Shown: piece by piece, positions 26,621 to 35,014 of the stretch
Position numbering within the stretch: the first letter of the stretch is position 1
Layout: each line of letters starts with the position of its first letter
NCBI GenBank assembly: GCA_025210485.1
Contig: JAOARN010000119.1
Span: forward strand, 1-64,000
Direction: 5' to 3'
Source of the DNA: Marinifilaceae bacterium
GTDB lineage: Bacteria; Bacteroidota; Bacteroidia; Bacteroidales; Marinifilaceae
Length of the DNA: 64,000 nucleotides
Position numbers and translations under genes: made by a program
Notes under the pieces: generated by a model
Seen by the model: the letters and a program-made list of their open reading frames with translations, nothing else
Databases searched by the model: none
Told to the model about the DNA's origin: nothing

Positions 26621-26669
26621 AATAAATAGTCAGAATCGGAATTATATCGGATTCTGACTATTTATTTTT
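26621..26669 (+). terminator. Intrinsic terminator
   Basis: Perfect stem of about 18 bp (AAATAGTCAGAATC/GATTCTGACTATTT core) with a 12-base loop and T run, starting at the U32 stop codon. Confidence 0.92.
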
Positions 26670-27222
26670 ATGATTAATATTTTACTCATTCATAGATAAT
26701 TATGATTGAAAATTACTTGTTTTTATGTGTTAGTTGTATGTGTGCTTTAATGGTTGGTGTTTTTATAAATAATTATGTTTAGTTTTTTGGTTGTAAAACA
26801 GACTGCTTCAATACATATAAAATAGAGAATTTTTATACCTATAGCATTTTTGAATTTAACAATACAATGTTTTTGTAGTTTTTTTTAAACCCTTGCTATA
26901 TATGGATTGTATTGATTTATTTTATTTCTATGTTGTCACCAACCACAAACGGTGACAAATAGATCTTACTTTCAATCCGTTGCAAATATGCTGAAATCAA
27001 GTTTATTATCTGCTGTGATTTTTAGCTTGTTTAGATCGAATCCTTCCATTAAATATAATATTTAATCTGTAATTTCTAAATGATTGGAGATCCCTTGTTC
27101 TGTGGTTAAAATCGTTTTTTTTTAACTATTGTCATATAATTATTATAATTAAATATGTAACTTTTTATAAACTATTCCGTACAAGGATGAAAACAAATTA
27201 ATAAATAATTAAAAAAAGAATT
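26670..27222. other. Intergenic region with an 8-bp inverted repeat
   Basis: No convincing gene. TTGTCACC (26933-26940) and GGTGACAA (26951-26958) are exact complements separated by 10 bp, an operator-like arrangement 265 bp before the lipoprotein gene. A 26-codon frame at 26702-26782 starting MIENYLFLCVSC is hydrophobic but has no support beyond that. Confidence 0.35.
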
Positions 27223-27705
27223 ATGAAAAAGTTATTTTACTTGTTGGGATTGATATTTATATGTGGATCTAGTTTTTATTTCGTTGCTTGTGATGACGAC
27301 GACGATGACGACACCGATGTTGTTTTAACATACGAGGAGGCTATTGGTTATCTAACAGATTATAAATGGGTAAATACTTATACTAAAGCCACAGCATTAG
27401 GCATGACAGAGCAGATTATTGAAGATTGTGACAAGGATGATTGGATGAAATTTGCGAAAGATTCTACTTATACTTTCAATTATGGTAGTGTTATATGTTC
27501 TGATTCAGAAGATGGAGATGAGGAAGACTATAGTGGAAAATATGAATTGAGTTCAGATTTAAAGACACTTAAAATGGTGGAGGAATTTGCAACTACAACC
27601 TATACAATTAAAAAATTCACTAAGGATGAAATTGAGATGGAAGGAGTTCAAACTGCATTAGGAATAGAAGCTCAATTAGTTGTTACTTTTACAAGGATGG
27701 AATAA
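27223..27705 (+). CDS. Small lipocalin-like surface lipoprotein
   Basis: 160 residues. Lipoprotein signal with lipobox FVAC (Cys23) followed at once by seven Asp residues. An acidic stretch right after the lipidated Cys is known in several Bacteroidota as a lipoprotein surface-export signal. The rest (about 40-160) has WVNTYTK, DSTYTFNYG, YSGKYELSSDLKTLKM and TYTIKKFTKDEIEMEG, the strand pattern of lipocalin-like domains in this phylum. Ligand unknown. Single gene with its own terminator and a long upstream region. Confidence 0.75.
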   Translation: MKKLFYLLGLIFICGSSFYFVACDDDDDDDTDVVLTYEEAIGYLTDYKWVNTYTKATALGMTEQIIEDCDKDDWMKFAKDSTYTFNYGSVICSDSEDGDEEDYSGKYELSSDLKTLKMVEEFATTTYTIKKFTKDEIEMEGVQTALGIEAQLVVTFTRME

Positions 27706-27710
27706 AAAAT

Positions 27711-27746
27711 AAAAGACCAATCTAAATTTAGATTGGTCTTTCTTTT
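27711..27746. terminator. Bidirectional intrinsic terminator
   Basis: AAAGACCAATCTAAA/TTTAGATTGGTCTTT perfect stem with A and T flanks between the convergent lipoprotein and ABC exporter genes. Confidence 0.9.
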
Positions 27747-29569
27747 TATAAGTTTTGCATTTCATATAGTTTTCGGTAAACGCCATTTCTCTCAACGAGT
27801 TCTTCGTGTGTACCTCTTTCGACAATCTCACCTTCTTGAAAAACACAAATCAGATCTGCATTTTTAATAGTAGAAAGTCTATGCGCAATAACTATTGAAG
27901 TTCTTTTCTGCATTAATTTATCTAAGGCTTCTTGTACGAGTTTTTCAGATTCTGTATCAAGAGCAGATGTAGCTTCATCTAGTATTAATATAGGTGGATT
28001 TTTTAGAATTGCTCTCGCAATGCTAAGTCTTTGTCTTTGTCCTCCACTTAGTTTCCCACCGCGATCACCAATATTAGTATAGTACGAATCGTTCATAGCG
28101 CTAATAAAATCATGAGCATTCGCAATTTTAGCTGCAGCCTCTACATCTTCTAATGTTGCATTTTCAACTCCAAATGCAATATTGTTAAAGATAGTGTCAT
28201 TGAAAAGAATAGATTCTTGGTTTACATTGCCCATTAAGCTTCGTAATTCATCTATCTTATATTCTTTTATATCTGTCCCATCTATGCTAATTTTGCCAGA
28301 ACACACATCATAAAATCTAGGAAGTAAATCTGCAAAGGTGGTTTTCCCCGAACCTGATTGTCCAACAAGAGCTATGGTTTGTCCTTTTTTAATTTCAAGA
28401 TTAATGTTTTTCAAAACCTTTACGCCTTTATTGTATTCGAAATCTATATTTTCATATTTGATAGATTCAGAAAAATCATTGAGATTTTTAGCATTCTGTA
28501 TTTGTTTTATATTTGATTCAGCATCTAAAATTTGGTCAATCCTATTCATACTCGCAAGACCTTTTTGTATGCTGTAGAAAGCCTTTGAAAATGATTTTGC
28601 AGGATTGATAATAGAATAAAAAACTACTAGATATGCAATGAAACCCGCACCATTCATGCTTGATTCATTGTTCAAAATAATTCGACCACCGTACCATAAT
28701 ACGATTACGATTACTGCAGTTCCTAAAAACTCACTAATAGGATGTGCCAATACTCGTCTTCGCATGAGGCTATTCATTATTCTACGGTATTGATTGATTT
28801 CGCCATTAAAACGAGTTTTCATTCTGTCTTCTGCCGTAAAAGCTTTTATAATTCTAAGTCCTGATAAACTTTCTTCAATTGTAGAAAGTATATCGCCCAT
28901 TTTGTCTTGTCCTTTACGAGATGTTTTTTTCAAGCTTCTACCTATTCTGCCAATTAAGCCACCAGCAATGGGTAATAATATAAATACGAATAATGTTAAT
29001 GAAGGGCTCATTACAATCATAGTAGCAAGAGCGACGATTATAAGTATTGGGTTTTTAAGGAACATATCAAGTGAATTCATTACAGAATTCTCAACTTCTT
29101 GAACATCACCAGTAGAACGAGCAATAATATCTCCTTTTTTTTCGTCAGAAAAGTATGCTATTGGTAGAGATATTATCTTATCATAAATCTGCTGACGCAT
29201 ATCACGAACCACTCCATTTCGTATACTTACACTGTGATATGAACCTAAGAATGTAAAGCCAACTTTAAAAAGAACTGCAAATAAAAGAATAACTCCGACG
29301 AATATTAATGCTGTGTCTGCACCATATTCTTCTTTGTATTGTGAAATATAATAGTAGAAATTGTGTTTGAGTGTATCAATATTTAAAGCCCATTCTGCTT
29401 TAGTTGTTACAGATTCGGTTTCTTCAAATAGAATTTCAAGCACTGGTTGCATCATTAGGAATGAGAATACACCAAAGATAGCAGCCAAAATATTGTAAAC
29501 AAAACTCATTATGAGTTCAAATTTATACGGAGGAATATATCTTTTTAATATTGAGAAAAATTCTTTCAT
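27746..29569 (-). CDS. MsbA-like ABC exporter (fused permease and ATPase)
   Basis: 607 residues. Residues 1-330 contain the six-helix exporter membrane domain (TMs near 20-40, 85-110, 170-205, 280-300). The ATPase domain (about 365-607) has Walker A GQSGSGKTT, Q-loop NQESILFND, signature LSGGQRQR, Walker B PILILDEATSALD and H-loop AHR, all intact. Homodimeric exporters of this type flip lipid A or export lipids and drugs. The MsbA role is inferred from type; the substrate cannot be read. Confidence 0.88.
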   Translation of the reverse strand: MKEFFSILKRYIPPYKFELIMSFVYNILAAIFGVFSFLMMQPVLEILFEETESVTTKAEWALNIDTLKHNFYYYISQYKEEYGADTALIFVGVILLFAVLFKVGFTFLGSYHSVSIRNGVVRDMRQQIYDKIISLPIAYFSDEKKGDIIARSTGDVQEVENSVMNSLDMFLKNPILIIVALATMIVMSPSLTLFVFILLPIAGGLIGRIGRSLKKTSRKGQDKMGDILSTIEESLSGLRIIKAFTAEDRMKTRFNGEINQYRRIMNSLMRRRVLAHPISEFLGTAVIVIVLWYGGRIILNNESSMNGAGFIAYLVVFYSIINPAKSFSKAFYSIQKGLASMNRIDQILDAESNIKQIQNAKNLNDFSESIKYENIDFEYNKGVKVLKNINLEIKKGQTIALVGQSGSGKTTFADLLPRFYDVCSGKISIDGTDIKEYKIDELRSLMGNVNQESILFNDTIFNNIAFGVENATLEDVEAAAKIANAHDFISAMNDSYYTNIGDRGGKLSGGQRQRLSIARAILKNPPILILDEATSALDTESEKLVQEALDKLMQKRTSIVIAHRLSTIKNADLICVFQEGEIVERGTHEELVERNGVYRKLYEMQNL

Positions 29570-29639
29570 GTTTATTTTAGATGTTATGATAGTTTGATTT
29601 ACTATCGTTATTTATGATTTTCAAATTTTGATAATTGTT

Positions 29640-30218
29640 TTATTTTTTTTTCTTCTTCTTTTTTTGTACTGAGTACCCAAATTTGCCAATCATTTGACCT
29701 AGTTCGTAGTAGTGACCATGGGAGTAGGCTATTGGTTGGGCTTTATCAAGACAAAATTTCCCATTCTCGTCCATGTATTTTTCATCGGCTTGTATGTTCA
29801 CAACCTTGGCTATAAACATGTCATGAGAACCAAGTTCAATAATATTTTCAAGTTTGCATTCAATGTTTATTGGAGATTCTTCTATTGTTGGACATTTTAA
29901 ATTTTTAGACTTTCCAGCTGTAAGCTTCATTTCTTCGAATTTATTAAAATCTTTTCCTGATTTTACTCCACACCAATCAGTTGCTCTTGCTAATGCTTTT
30001 GTCGTCAGATTTATCACAAACTCTTGAGTATCTTTAATTAACTGATACGAATGTCTGTTCTTTCTAATCGAAATATAGCACATAGCCGGATCTGTACATA
30101 TTGTTCCTGTCCAAGCTATAGTGATAATATTAAAGTTTTCTTTTTTGTCTCCACAGCTGACCATTACAGCTGGCAGGGGGTATATAAGTGTACCTGGCTT
30201 CCAGTTTTGTTTGCTCAT
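29640..30218 (-). CDS. Flavin reductase family (flavoredoxin-like) protein
   Basis: 192 residues. The split-barrel FMN-binding fold is recognised from KPGTLIYPLPAVMVSCGDKKENFNIITIAWTGTICTDPAMCYISIRKNRHSYQLI-type opening (given here only as its position, about 7-60), FVINLTTKALARATDWCGVKSGKDFNKFEE (67-97) and SHDMFIAKVVNIQADEKYMDENG (131-153). It should bind FMN and transfer electrons; partner unknown. The C-terminus ends in seven lysines encoded by A-rich homopolymers, which may be a slippage-prone tail. It has its own consensus promoter. Confidence 0.8.
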   Translation of the reverse strand: MSKQNWKPGTLIYPLPAVMVSCGDKKENFNIITIAWTGTICTDPAMCYISIRKNRHSYQLIKDTQEFVINLTTKALARATDWCGVKSGKDFNKFEEMKLTAGKSKNLKCPTIEESPINIECKLENIIELGSHDMFIAKVVNIQADEKYMDENGKFCLDKAQPIAYSHGHYYELGQMIGKFGYSVQKKKKKKK

Positions 30219-30237
30219 GATTCAAATATTTTTATTG

Positions 30238-30268
30238 CAAAAATATACTTAAATGCTCTGTTTCCAAA
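30238..30268 (-). promoter_or_regulatory. Promoter of the flavin reductase gene
   Basis: Minus-strand TTTG (30265-30268), 19-bp spacer, TATTTTTG (30238-30245): full TTTG/TAnnTTTG match; the start codon is about 20 bp downstream, so the 5' UTR is very short. Confidence 0.75.
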
Positions 30269-30312
30269 TATTTTAAGTCTATTTAAAGATTAATCTCATT
30301 TAAATCATAATC

Positions 30313-31527
30313 TTATTTTATGTCTCTTGAACGTTTATATATCAAGTATTTTTCTCGGATTTTTGAATAATTTTCTAGTTCTGTTTTCCATGATTCTCGA
30401 ATTTCTGATTCAGTTCTTTCAAGTATAATGGATTGTTTTAATTCGGAATTTCCTGCTAGATTATTAAAAAAAGAATTAAAGAATTTAGTTTTTATACCAA
30501 TGTTTTTGTAAGCATTTATTAAGTATTTAATATTGAGTTTTTTGTAATTAAAAACCTCATATTCATCTAATTCACTTAAATTGAAACCAAGGCATTTCTT
30601 TCCTTTGAATTTAGGGTTGGTGCAAACATTTTTAATACTATTTGGAGTGAAATATATATCTCCTTTATCAAACTTGGGATGACCATAGACCTGAAAAGCT
30701 ATATTTGTTCCCCTGCCTGCACTTACAGTGGTTCCTTCAAATAAGCAAAGTGAAGGGTAAAGTCCTATGGATAAATTATTGGGTAAATTTGGAGAGGGTT
30801 TTATAGGATAGTTATATAACTGATCTCTGTAATAATTTTTGCATTCGATTACCTCTAGATTACAGTATAGCTGATGGCCTAACCAATTTTCTCCATTTAT
30901 CATTTTAGCATATTCCCCGATAGTTAAACCATAAATGATAGGTACAGGGTGAATTCCAACATATGATTTATATCTTGATTTTAAAATCGGTCCATCTATA
31001 TAGTCAGCATGATTGTTCGGTCTGTCTAATACAATGAGATCTATATTGTTTTCAGCACAAGCCATCATTACATAGTGGAGGCATGTGATATATGTATAGA
31101 AGCGAACACCAACATCTTGTAAGTCAAATAGTAGTACATCAATATTAGCGAGATCTTTTTTTTGAGGTTTTATATTCTTCCCATACAGAGATATAATTTT
31201 CAATCCCGTTTTTTCATCTATCTGATTGTTGAATTTTTTGCCTGCATCCAGGTTGCCTCTAAATCCATGTTCAGGACTAAATATATGTTTTAAATTGATT
31301 TCTTTTTCAATTAGAAAATCTACAATATGTTTATTAAAAATTAAAGAGCTTTGGTTTGCCACCACTGCTACATTTTTGTGTTTTAAAAGATCGAGGTATT
31401 TATCTGTATTTTCTGCACCAACAGAGATATTTTCTGTATATCTATCTGATTTAAAGTCTATGGTCTTGGTGTTCTTGTTGTTAGATATTAGTATGAAGCT
31501 TATAGTTATAATTATAAATCTAAGCAT
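30313..31527 (-). CDS. namZ: NamZ-like (DUF1343, GH171) exo-beta-N-acetylmuramidase
   Basis: 404 residues. The N-terminus is hydrophobic (MLRFIIITISFILIS), a probable signal or anchor. DUF1343 signatures: VAVVANQSSLI (54-64), FSPEHGFRGNLDAG (about 83-96), VLLFDLQDVGVRFYTYI, IVLDRPNNHADYIDGPIL and GLTIGEYAKMINGE. Characterised members (Bacillus NamZ, Tannerella homologue) remove terminal MurNAc from peptidoglycan fragments. It should act in the periplasm in cell-wall recycling or scavenging. No muropeptide genes adjoin. The promoter is visible at 31569-31599. Confidence 0.85.
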   Translation of the reverse strand: MLRFIIITISFILISNNKNTKTIDFKSDRYTENISVGAENTDKYLDLLKHKNVAVVANQSSLIFNKHIVDFLIEKEINLKHIFSPEHGFRGNLDAGKKFNNQIDEKTGLKIISLYGKNIKPQKKDLANIDVLLFDLQDVGVRFYTYITCLHYVMMACAENNIDLIVLDRPNNHADYIDGPILKSRYKSYVGIHPVPIIYGLTIGEYAKMINGENWLGHQLYCNLEVIECKNYYRDQLYNYPIKPSPNLPNNLSIGLYPSLCLFEGTTVSAGRGTNIAFQVYGHPKFDKGDIYFTPNSIKNVCTNPKFKGKKCLGFNLSELDEYEVFNYKKLNIKYLINAYKNIGIKTKFFNSFFNNLAGNSELKQSIILERTESEIRESWKTELENYSKIREKYLIYKRSRDIK

Positions 31528-31568
31528 GAAAATATATTAAGTGTGAATTATTATTTGATTGATTATTA

Positions 31569-31599
31569 CAAATTTAATATTAGAAATAAGATAAGCAAA
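31569..31599 (-). promoter_or_regulatory. Promoter of the namZ-like gene
   Basis: Minus-strand TTTG (31596-31599), 19-bp spacer, TAAATTTG (31569-31576): full consensus match about 42 bp before the start codon. Confidence 0.75.
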
Positions 31600-31775
31600 A
31601 TACAATCTACTTTAGATGAAATATAATTAAGAAAATTATTTGAATTTTTTTTTCAAATTGGATATTGCAATCAACATATATATTATACATTGTTCGTTTT
31701 TTAATTAACGTCTGAAAACTGGATTAATAGATGATATAGAAATTGTATATTAATTAAAAATAAGTTGATTTTGAT

Positions 31776-31824
31776 AAAACTGCATAATTGTGAATGAGAT
31801 TCATTTGCGTATGCAGTTTTTTTT
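31776..31824 (+). terminator. Orphan terminator-like hairpin upstream of kbl
   Basis: Outer stem AAAACTGCAT/ATGCAGTTTT (10 bp), inner stem AATGA/TCATT, then eight T. It sits between the divergent namZ-like and kbl genes, with no annotated plus-strand gene ending here, and upstream of the likely kbl -7 element (31940-31947). Suggests a short unannotated transcript in about 31600-31824. Confidence 0.6.
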
Positions 31825-31939
31825 GTTTTCGAAAAGCTTTTTTTGTCATTATATGCATATTTAACTACAAACTAGAAGATATATGATTTTAAACAGTTAA
31901 AAATATCTCATTTTTAGAATCAAATTTACTTTATCTGAT

Positions 31940-31947
31940 TATTTTTG
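31940..31947 (+). promoter_or_regulatory. Candidate -7 element of kbl
   Basis: TATTTTTG fits TAnnTTTG; the 5' UTR would be about 145 nt. No clear -33 TTTG. Confidence 0.5.
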
Positions 31948-32100
31948 CAAAATGCTTTATCTTTTTAGAAATATTTAAAATGATAAAGAGAAAAATTGCC
32001 ACTATAACTTTTTAATTATATCATAAAGCGCTTGAATTAAAATAGTTCAAGTTGCGATATTTTTAAGCCATATAATTATAAATATTAATATAGAAAAATC

Positions 32101-33291
32101 ATGTACGGTAAATTTAAAGAATACTTAACCGAAGAGATTCAATCTATTAAAGATTCTGGTCTTTATAAAAATGAAAGAATTATCACCACTCCTCAAGGAG
32201 CTGATATCAAAGTAAGTACAGGTGAATCTGTTCTTAATTTTTGTGCTAATAATTACTTAGGATTATCATCACATCCACAGGTGATTGAAGGTGCTCAAAA
32301 GGCTTTAGCTTCTCACGGTTATGGTATGTCATCAGTGCGTTTTATTTGTGGTACTACAGATATTCACAAAGAATTAGAAAATAAGATTGCAGATTTCTTT
32401 GGTATGGAAGATACAATCTTATATGCAGCTGCTTTTGATGCTAATGGTGGTGTTTTTGAACCATTATTCACAAAAGAAGATGCGATTATTTCTGACGAAT
32501 TAAACCATGCTTCGATTATTGATGGTGTTCGTTTATGTAAAGCAGCTCGTTACAGATATAAGCATGCTGATATGGCTGACTTGGAAGAACAATTAAAAAT
32601 CTCTCAAGCTCAAAGATTCCGTATTATCGTTACTGATGGTGTATTCTCTATGGATGGAGATATAGCTAGATTAAACGAAATTTGTGATCTTGCTGACAAA
32701 TACGATGCTCTTGTAATGGTTGATGATAGTCATGCTTCAGGTTTTATTGGTAAAACAGGTAGAGGTACTCACGAATATCATAACTGTATGGATCGTGTAG
32801 ATATCATTACTAGTACTTTAGGTAAAGCATTAGGTGGTGCACTTGGTGGTTTCACTACTGGTAAAAAAGAAATTATCGATATTCTTCGTCAGCGTTCACG
32901 TCCTTATTTATTCTCAAATTCATTATCTCCTGTAATTTGTGGAGCTTCAATCGCAGTATTCGATATGTTAACTGCATCTACTGAATTGAGAGATAAAGTA
33001 ATGGAAAATGCTAAATATTTCAGAGAAGAGTTAGTAAAAGCTGGTTTTGATGTTAAGCCTTCTGATTCTGCAATTAATGCTTTAATGTTATATGATGCGG
33101 TATTATCTCAGCAATTTGCTTCTAAATTGTTAGATGAAGGTATTTATGTTACAGGATTCTATTACCCTGTTGTACCTAAAGGACAAGCTAGAATTCGTAT
33201 CCAATTATCTGCTGCTCATGATAGAGCACATCTTGATAGAGCATTAGCTGCATTTATCAAAATTGGTAAAGAGCTTAAAGTTATCGAATAG
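32101..33291 (+). CDS. kbl: Glycine C-acetyltransferase (2-amino-3-ketobutyrate CoA ligase)
   Basis: 396 residues, the usual length. Alpha-oxoamine synthase family, fold-type [18 protein letters not shown] (46-59), [13 protein letters not shown] (73-85), the aspartate motif [10 protein letters not shown] (206-215) and the Schiff-base Lys242 in [13 protein letters not shown]. It cleaves 2-amino-3-oxobutyrate with CoA into glycine and acetyl-CoA, the second step of threonine breakdown. The first enzyme (threonine dehydrogenase) is not adjacent. Codon choice (many CGT Arg codons, GGT Gly, C-ending Phe) looks more optimised than in most neighbours, hinting at high expression. Related BioF/Kbl paralogues share these motifs, but full-length similarity favours Kbl. 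Confidence 0.9.
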   Translation: MYGKFKEYLTEEIQSIKDSGLYKNERIITTPQGADIKVSTGESVLNFCANNYLGLSSHPQVIEGAQKALASHGYGMSSVRFICGTTDIHKELENKIADFFGMEDTILYAAAFDANGGVFEPLFTKEDAIISDELNHASIIDGVRLCKAARYRYKHADMADLEEQLKISQAQRFRIIVTDGVFSMDGDIARLNEICDLADKYDALVMVDDSHASGFIGKTGRGTHEYHNCMDRVDIITSTLGKALGGALGGFTTGKKEIIDILRQRSRPYLFSNSLSPVICGASIAVFDMLTASTELRDKVMENAKYFREELVKAGFDVKPSDSAINALMLYDAVLSQQFASKLLDEGIYVTGFYYPVVPKGQARIRIQLSAAHDRAHLDRALAAFIKIGKELKVIE

Positions 33292-33307
33292 CGCTGTAAA
33301 AATAGAA

Positions 33308-33347
33308 TACAAAAAAAGCGAAGCAGAAGGCTTCGCTTTTTTTGTAT
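33308..33347. terminator. Bidirectional intrinsic terminator
   Basis: AAAAAAAGCGAAGC/GCTTCGCTTTTTTT stem with loop AGAAG, between the convergent kbl and DUF4369 genes. Confidence 0.92.
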
Positions 33348-33360
33348 TTAGAAAATATTA

Positions 33361-34068
33361 TTATTTCTTAGAATTGAATTGAATGTACAATTCTTGGTAT
33401 AAATCAGAGTTGCTGAATTCGGTATGGAATTTTTTCAACATAGTCATTCTGTTGTCATTTCTTCTGTATGCTTTCTCAATTAATAATAATGATTGAGGAT
33501 TGTTCATGTTTTTCCACATTGTGTGGTTACATGCTTTTTTTAGAGTTGCATATGATTTGTTAGTTTCTGATTCTAATTTTTCGATTCTGTCCGAATATTT
33601 TTCTAATAAAGTAGAATCAGCTTTTATTTCTTCTTCGATTTGTTTTAACTCTGCAAATTGTTTTGCTCTTGGCTTCATATAGCTATCATACATGCTTTTC
33701 ATTGTTTTTTTGTACAATGAATTGAAAGCTGAACCACCAACAGTGATATTTTCAATATCATTATAATCACCTTTTGCTTGTAAGCTTACGTATTTTCCTA
33801 TTACAATTGGATGTTCTTGACCTTCTGAATTTACAATATAGAATCTTGAAGGAGGAGTAAGACCAGAAATTTTAATTTTTCCCTTTCCTGATTCCATTTT
33901 AAGACTATCGTAAACGTATGCTTTAGTCTCTCTATCTAGTTTTTTGATTAATAATGTTTCGTTATTCCCATTTTTAAGGTCAACATGCAATGTCACAGTG
34001 TTGTTGTCGATTAAACCACAAGAACTTGCGAATGCTGCCAAAATTAAAGATAATAGTAAATTTCTCAT
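33361..34068 (-). CDS. DUF4369-containing lipoprotein
   Basis: Start taken at 34066-34068, giving 235 residues that open with MRNLLLSLILAAFASSCGLID, a lipoprotein signal (Cys17). A longer frame to 34182 would place 38 residues ahead of it and is unlikely. The N-terminal 100 residues (VTLHVDLKNGNNETLLIKKL, DSLKMESGKGKIKI, RFYIVNSEGQEHPIVIGK) match DUF4369, usually the N-terminus of TlpA-like thiol-disulfide lipoproteins in Bacteroidota. Here the thioredoxin domain is absent; the C-terminal half is a helical coiled-coil-like region (about 115-230). So this is a DUF4369 protein without a redox domain. Function unknown. Confidence 0.75.
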   Translation of the reverse strand: MRNLLLSLILAAFASSCGLIDNNTVTLHVDLKNGNNETLLIKKLDRETKAYVYDSLKMESGKGKIKISGLTPPSRFYIVNSEGQEHPIVIGKYVSLQAKGDYNDIENITVGGSAFNSLYKKTMKSMYDSYMKPRAKQFAELKQIEEEIKADSTLLEKYSDRIEKLESETNKSYATLKKACNHTMWKNMNNPQSLLLIEKAYRRNDNRMTMLKKFHTEFSNSDLYQELYIQFNSKK

Positions 34069-34723
34069 TTTAGTTTTTATTTGCTTGTATAATAAAATAC
34101 AAGGTAGTGTTAATAAATAAATTAGGTAATTTGGTTGTGTTGTGTTTATGTTATCCCTCAAGAGTTTTTTATTTTTACTCAATCGATTGCAAAGGAAAAT
34201 AAATAATACATCTTAAACAAGATTAATTATTTTACTTAAGACTAAATAAAATTAAAGCTAAATATCTAAATACTTTAAAAGAGTATTAAAATCTAAATGT
34301 CAGTAATTTAGCTTTTATTTAATTGTTTAAGCTAAGTTCGTTAAATTTATTTAAAAAAGTATAATTGTAGCTTTAGTTATTTTTTTGGTATCAATAAAAG
34401 TGTTAAGATATTTTTGATTTATAGTTTAAGTTAAATTCGAAAACAATTACAATATTTATGTTAATTTAATTACTGTATTATGAAAAATAGTTTTCTGTTT
34501 TATTATTCTGAATTATGATTAGTATGACCTATGTATTTCAAAACATAATAATATTGACTATTTCAGGTGTTTGAACAAGGGGGTGATTTTGATAATATTG
34601 AGATTTTGAATTCGAATTAGTTTGTGGCAAATATTGAATAAAAAAAACACTGGGCTAAATATGCTAAAATCAAACTGTTGGCTTTTTGTGTTCTGGTTTT
34701 TAAAAAAATAAATTAAAAAAAGA
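34069..34723. other. Long AT-rich intergenic region between divergent genes
   Basis: No ORF, RNA gene or strong hairpin supported. It contains the promoter of the DUF4369 gene somewhere on the minus strand, not located. A 17-base stretch near 34658 (AAATATGCTAAAATCAA) recurs with one change near 26984, probably by chance. Confidence 0.3.
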
Positions 34724-34756
34724 TTTGATTTTAGATTAAATATTTTGTTACCTTTG
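34724..34756 (+). promoter_or_regulatory. Promoter of the pyrBI leader
   Basis: TTTG (34724-34727), 21-bp spacer, TACCTTTG (34749-34756): full TTTG/TAnnTTTG match. The start of transcription is expected near 34760-34765, about 245 nt before pyrB. Confidence 0.7.
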
Positions 34757-34765
34757 CAGCCTAGA

Positions 34766-35014
34766 ATGGAAACAGTAATTATTCAATCTAGAAAAATAGG
34801 TGCGAAAATAAAATCGCAAAAAAGTAAATCAAAATACTTATCGGATTTGCTATTTATTGATTTTATTTATTTTTTGTATTTCGCATTATTATCTCTTCAG
34901 AATAAGACTCCAGATAAAATATTTAAAAAAAACCAACAATTATTTATTGAAATAGTTGTTGGTTTTTTTTTGTGTTATAATTTTCTCATCATAAACAAAA
35001 GAAAAAATGACTAG
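34766..35014 (+). CDS. Candidate pyrBI leader peptide
   Basis: 82 codons from ATG 34766 (the frame is open from a TTG at 34745). It opens [14 protein letters not shown], is basic at first and then encodes an aromatic hydrophobic run ([15 protein letters not shown]) from the U-rich tract at 34851-34881. It continues without a stop through the hairpin at 34925-34971 and ends at a TAG that overlaps the pyrB ATG by eight bases (ATGACTAG). In Escherichia coli the pyrBI leader ORF likewise crosses a U-rich pause region and an attenuator. The peptide itself probably has no function; translation through the hairpin would be the point. The ATG lies almost at the predicted 5' end, so initiation would be leaderless or nearly so. 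Translation is not proven. Confidence 0.5.
   Translation: METVIIQSRKIGAKIKSQKSKSKYLSDLLFIDFIYFLYFALLSLQNKTPDKIFKKNQQLFIEIVVGFFLCYNFLIINKRKND
34925..34971 (+). terminator. Attenuator-like terminator in front of pyrB
   Basis: ACCAACAATTATT/AATAGTTGTTGGT stem (AACCAACAA core perfect), short loop, then nine T. It ends 35 bp before the pyrB ATG and lies inside the open leader frame; it cannot serve an upstream gene because none reads in this direction. Confidence 0.85.

Noticed and set aside
26702-26782. 26-codon hydrophobic frame after the U32 terminator
   Set aside because: Short, no promoter or start context, and hydrophobic frames are common by chance in AT-rich DNA.
26984-34675. Shared 17-base stretch AAATATGCTRAAATCAA near 26984 and 34658
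   Set aside because: Single near-match in AT-rich intergenic DNA, with no similarity beyond it; treated as chance.
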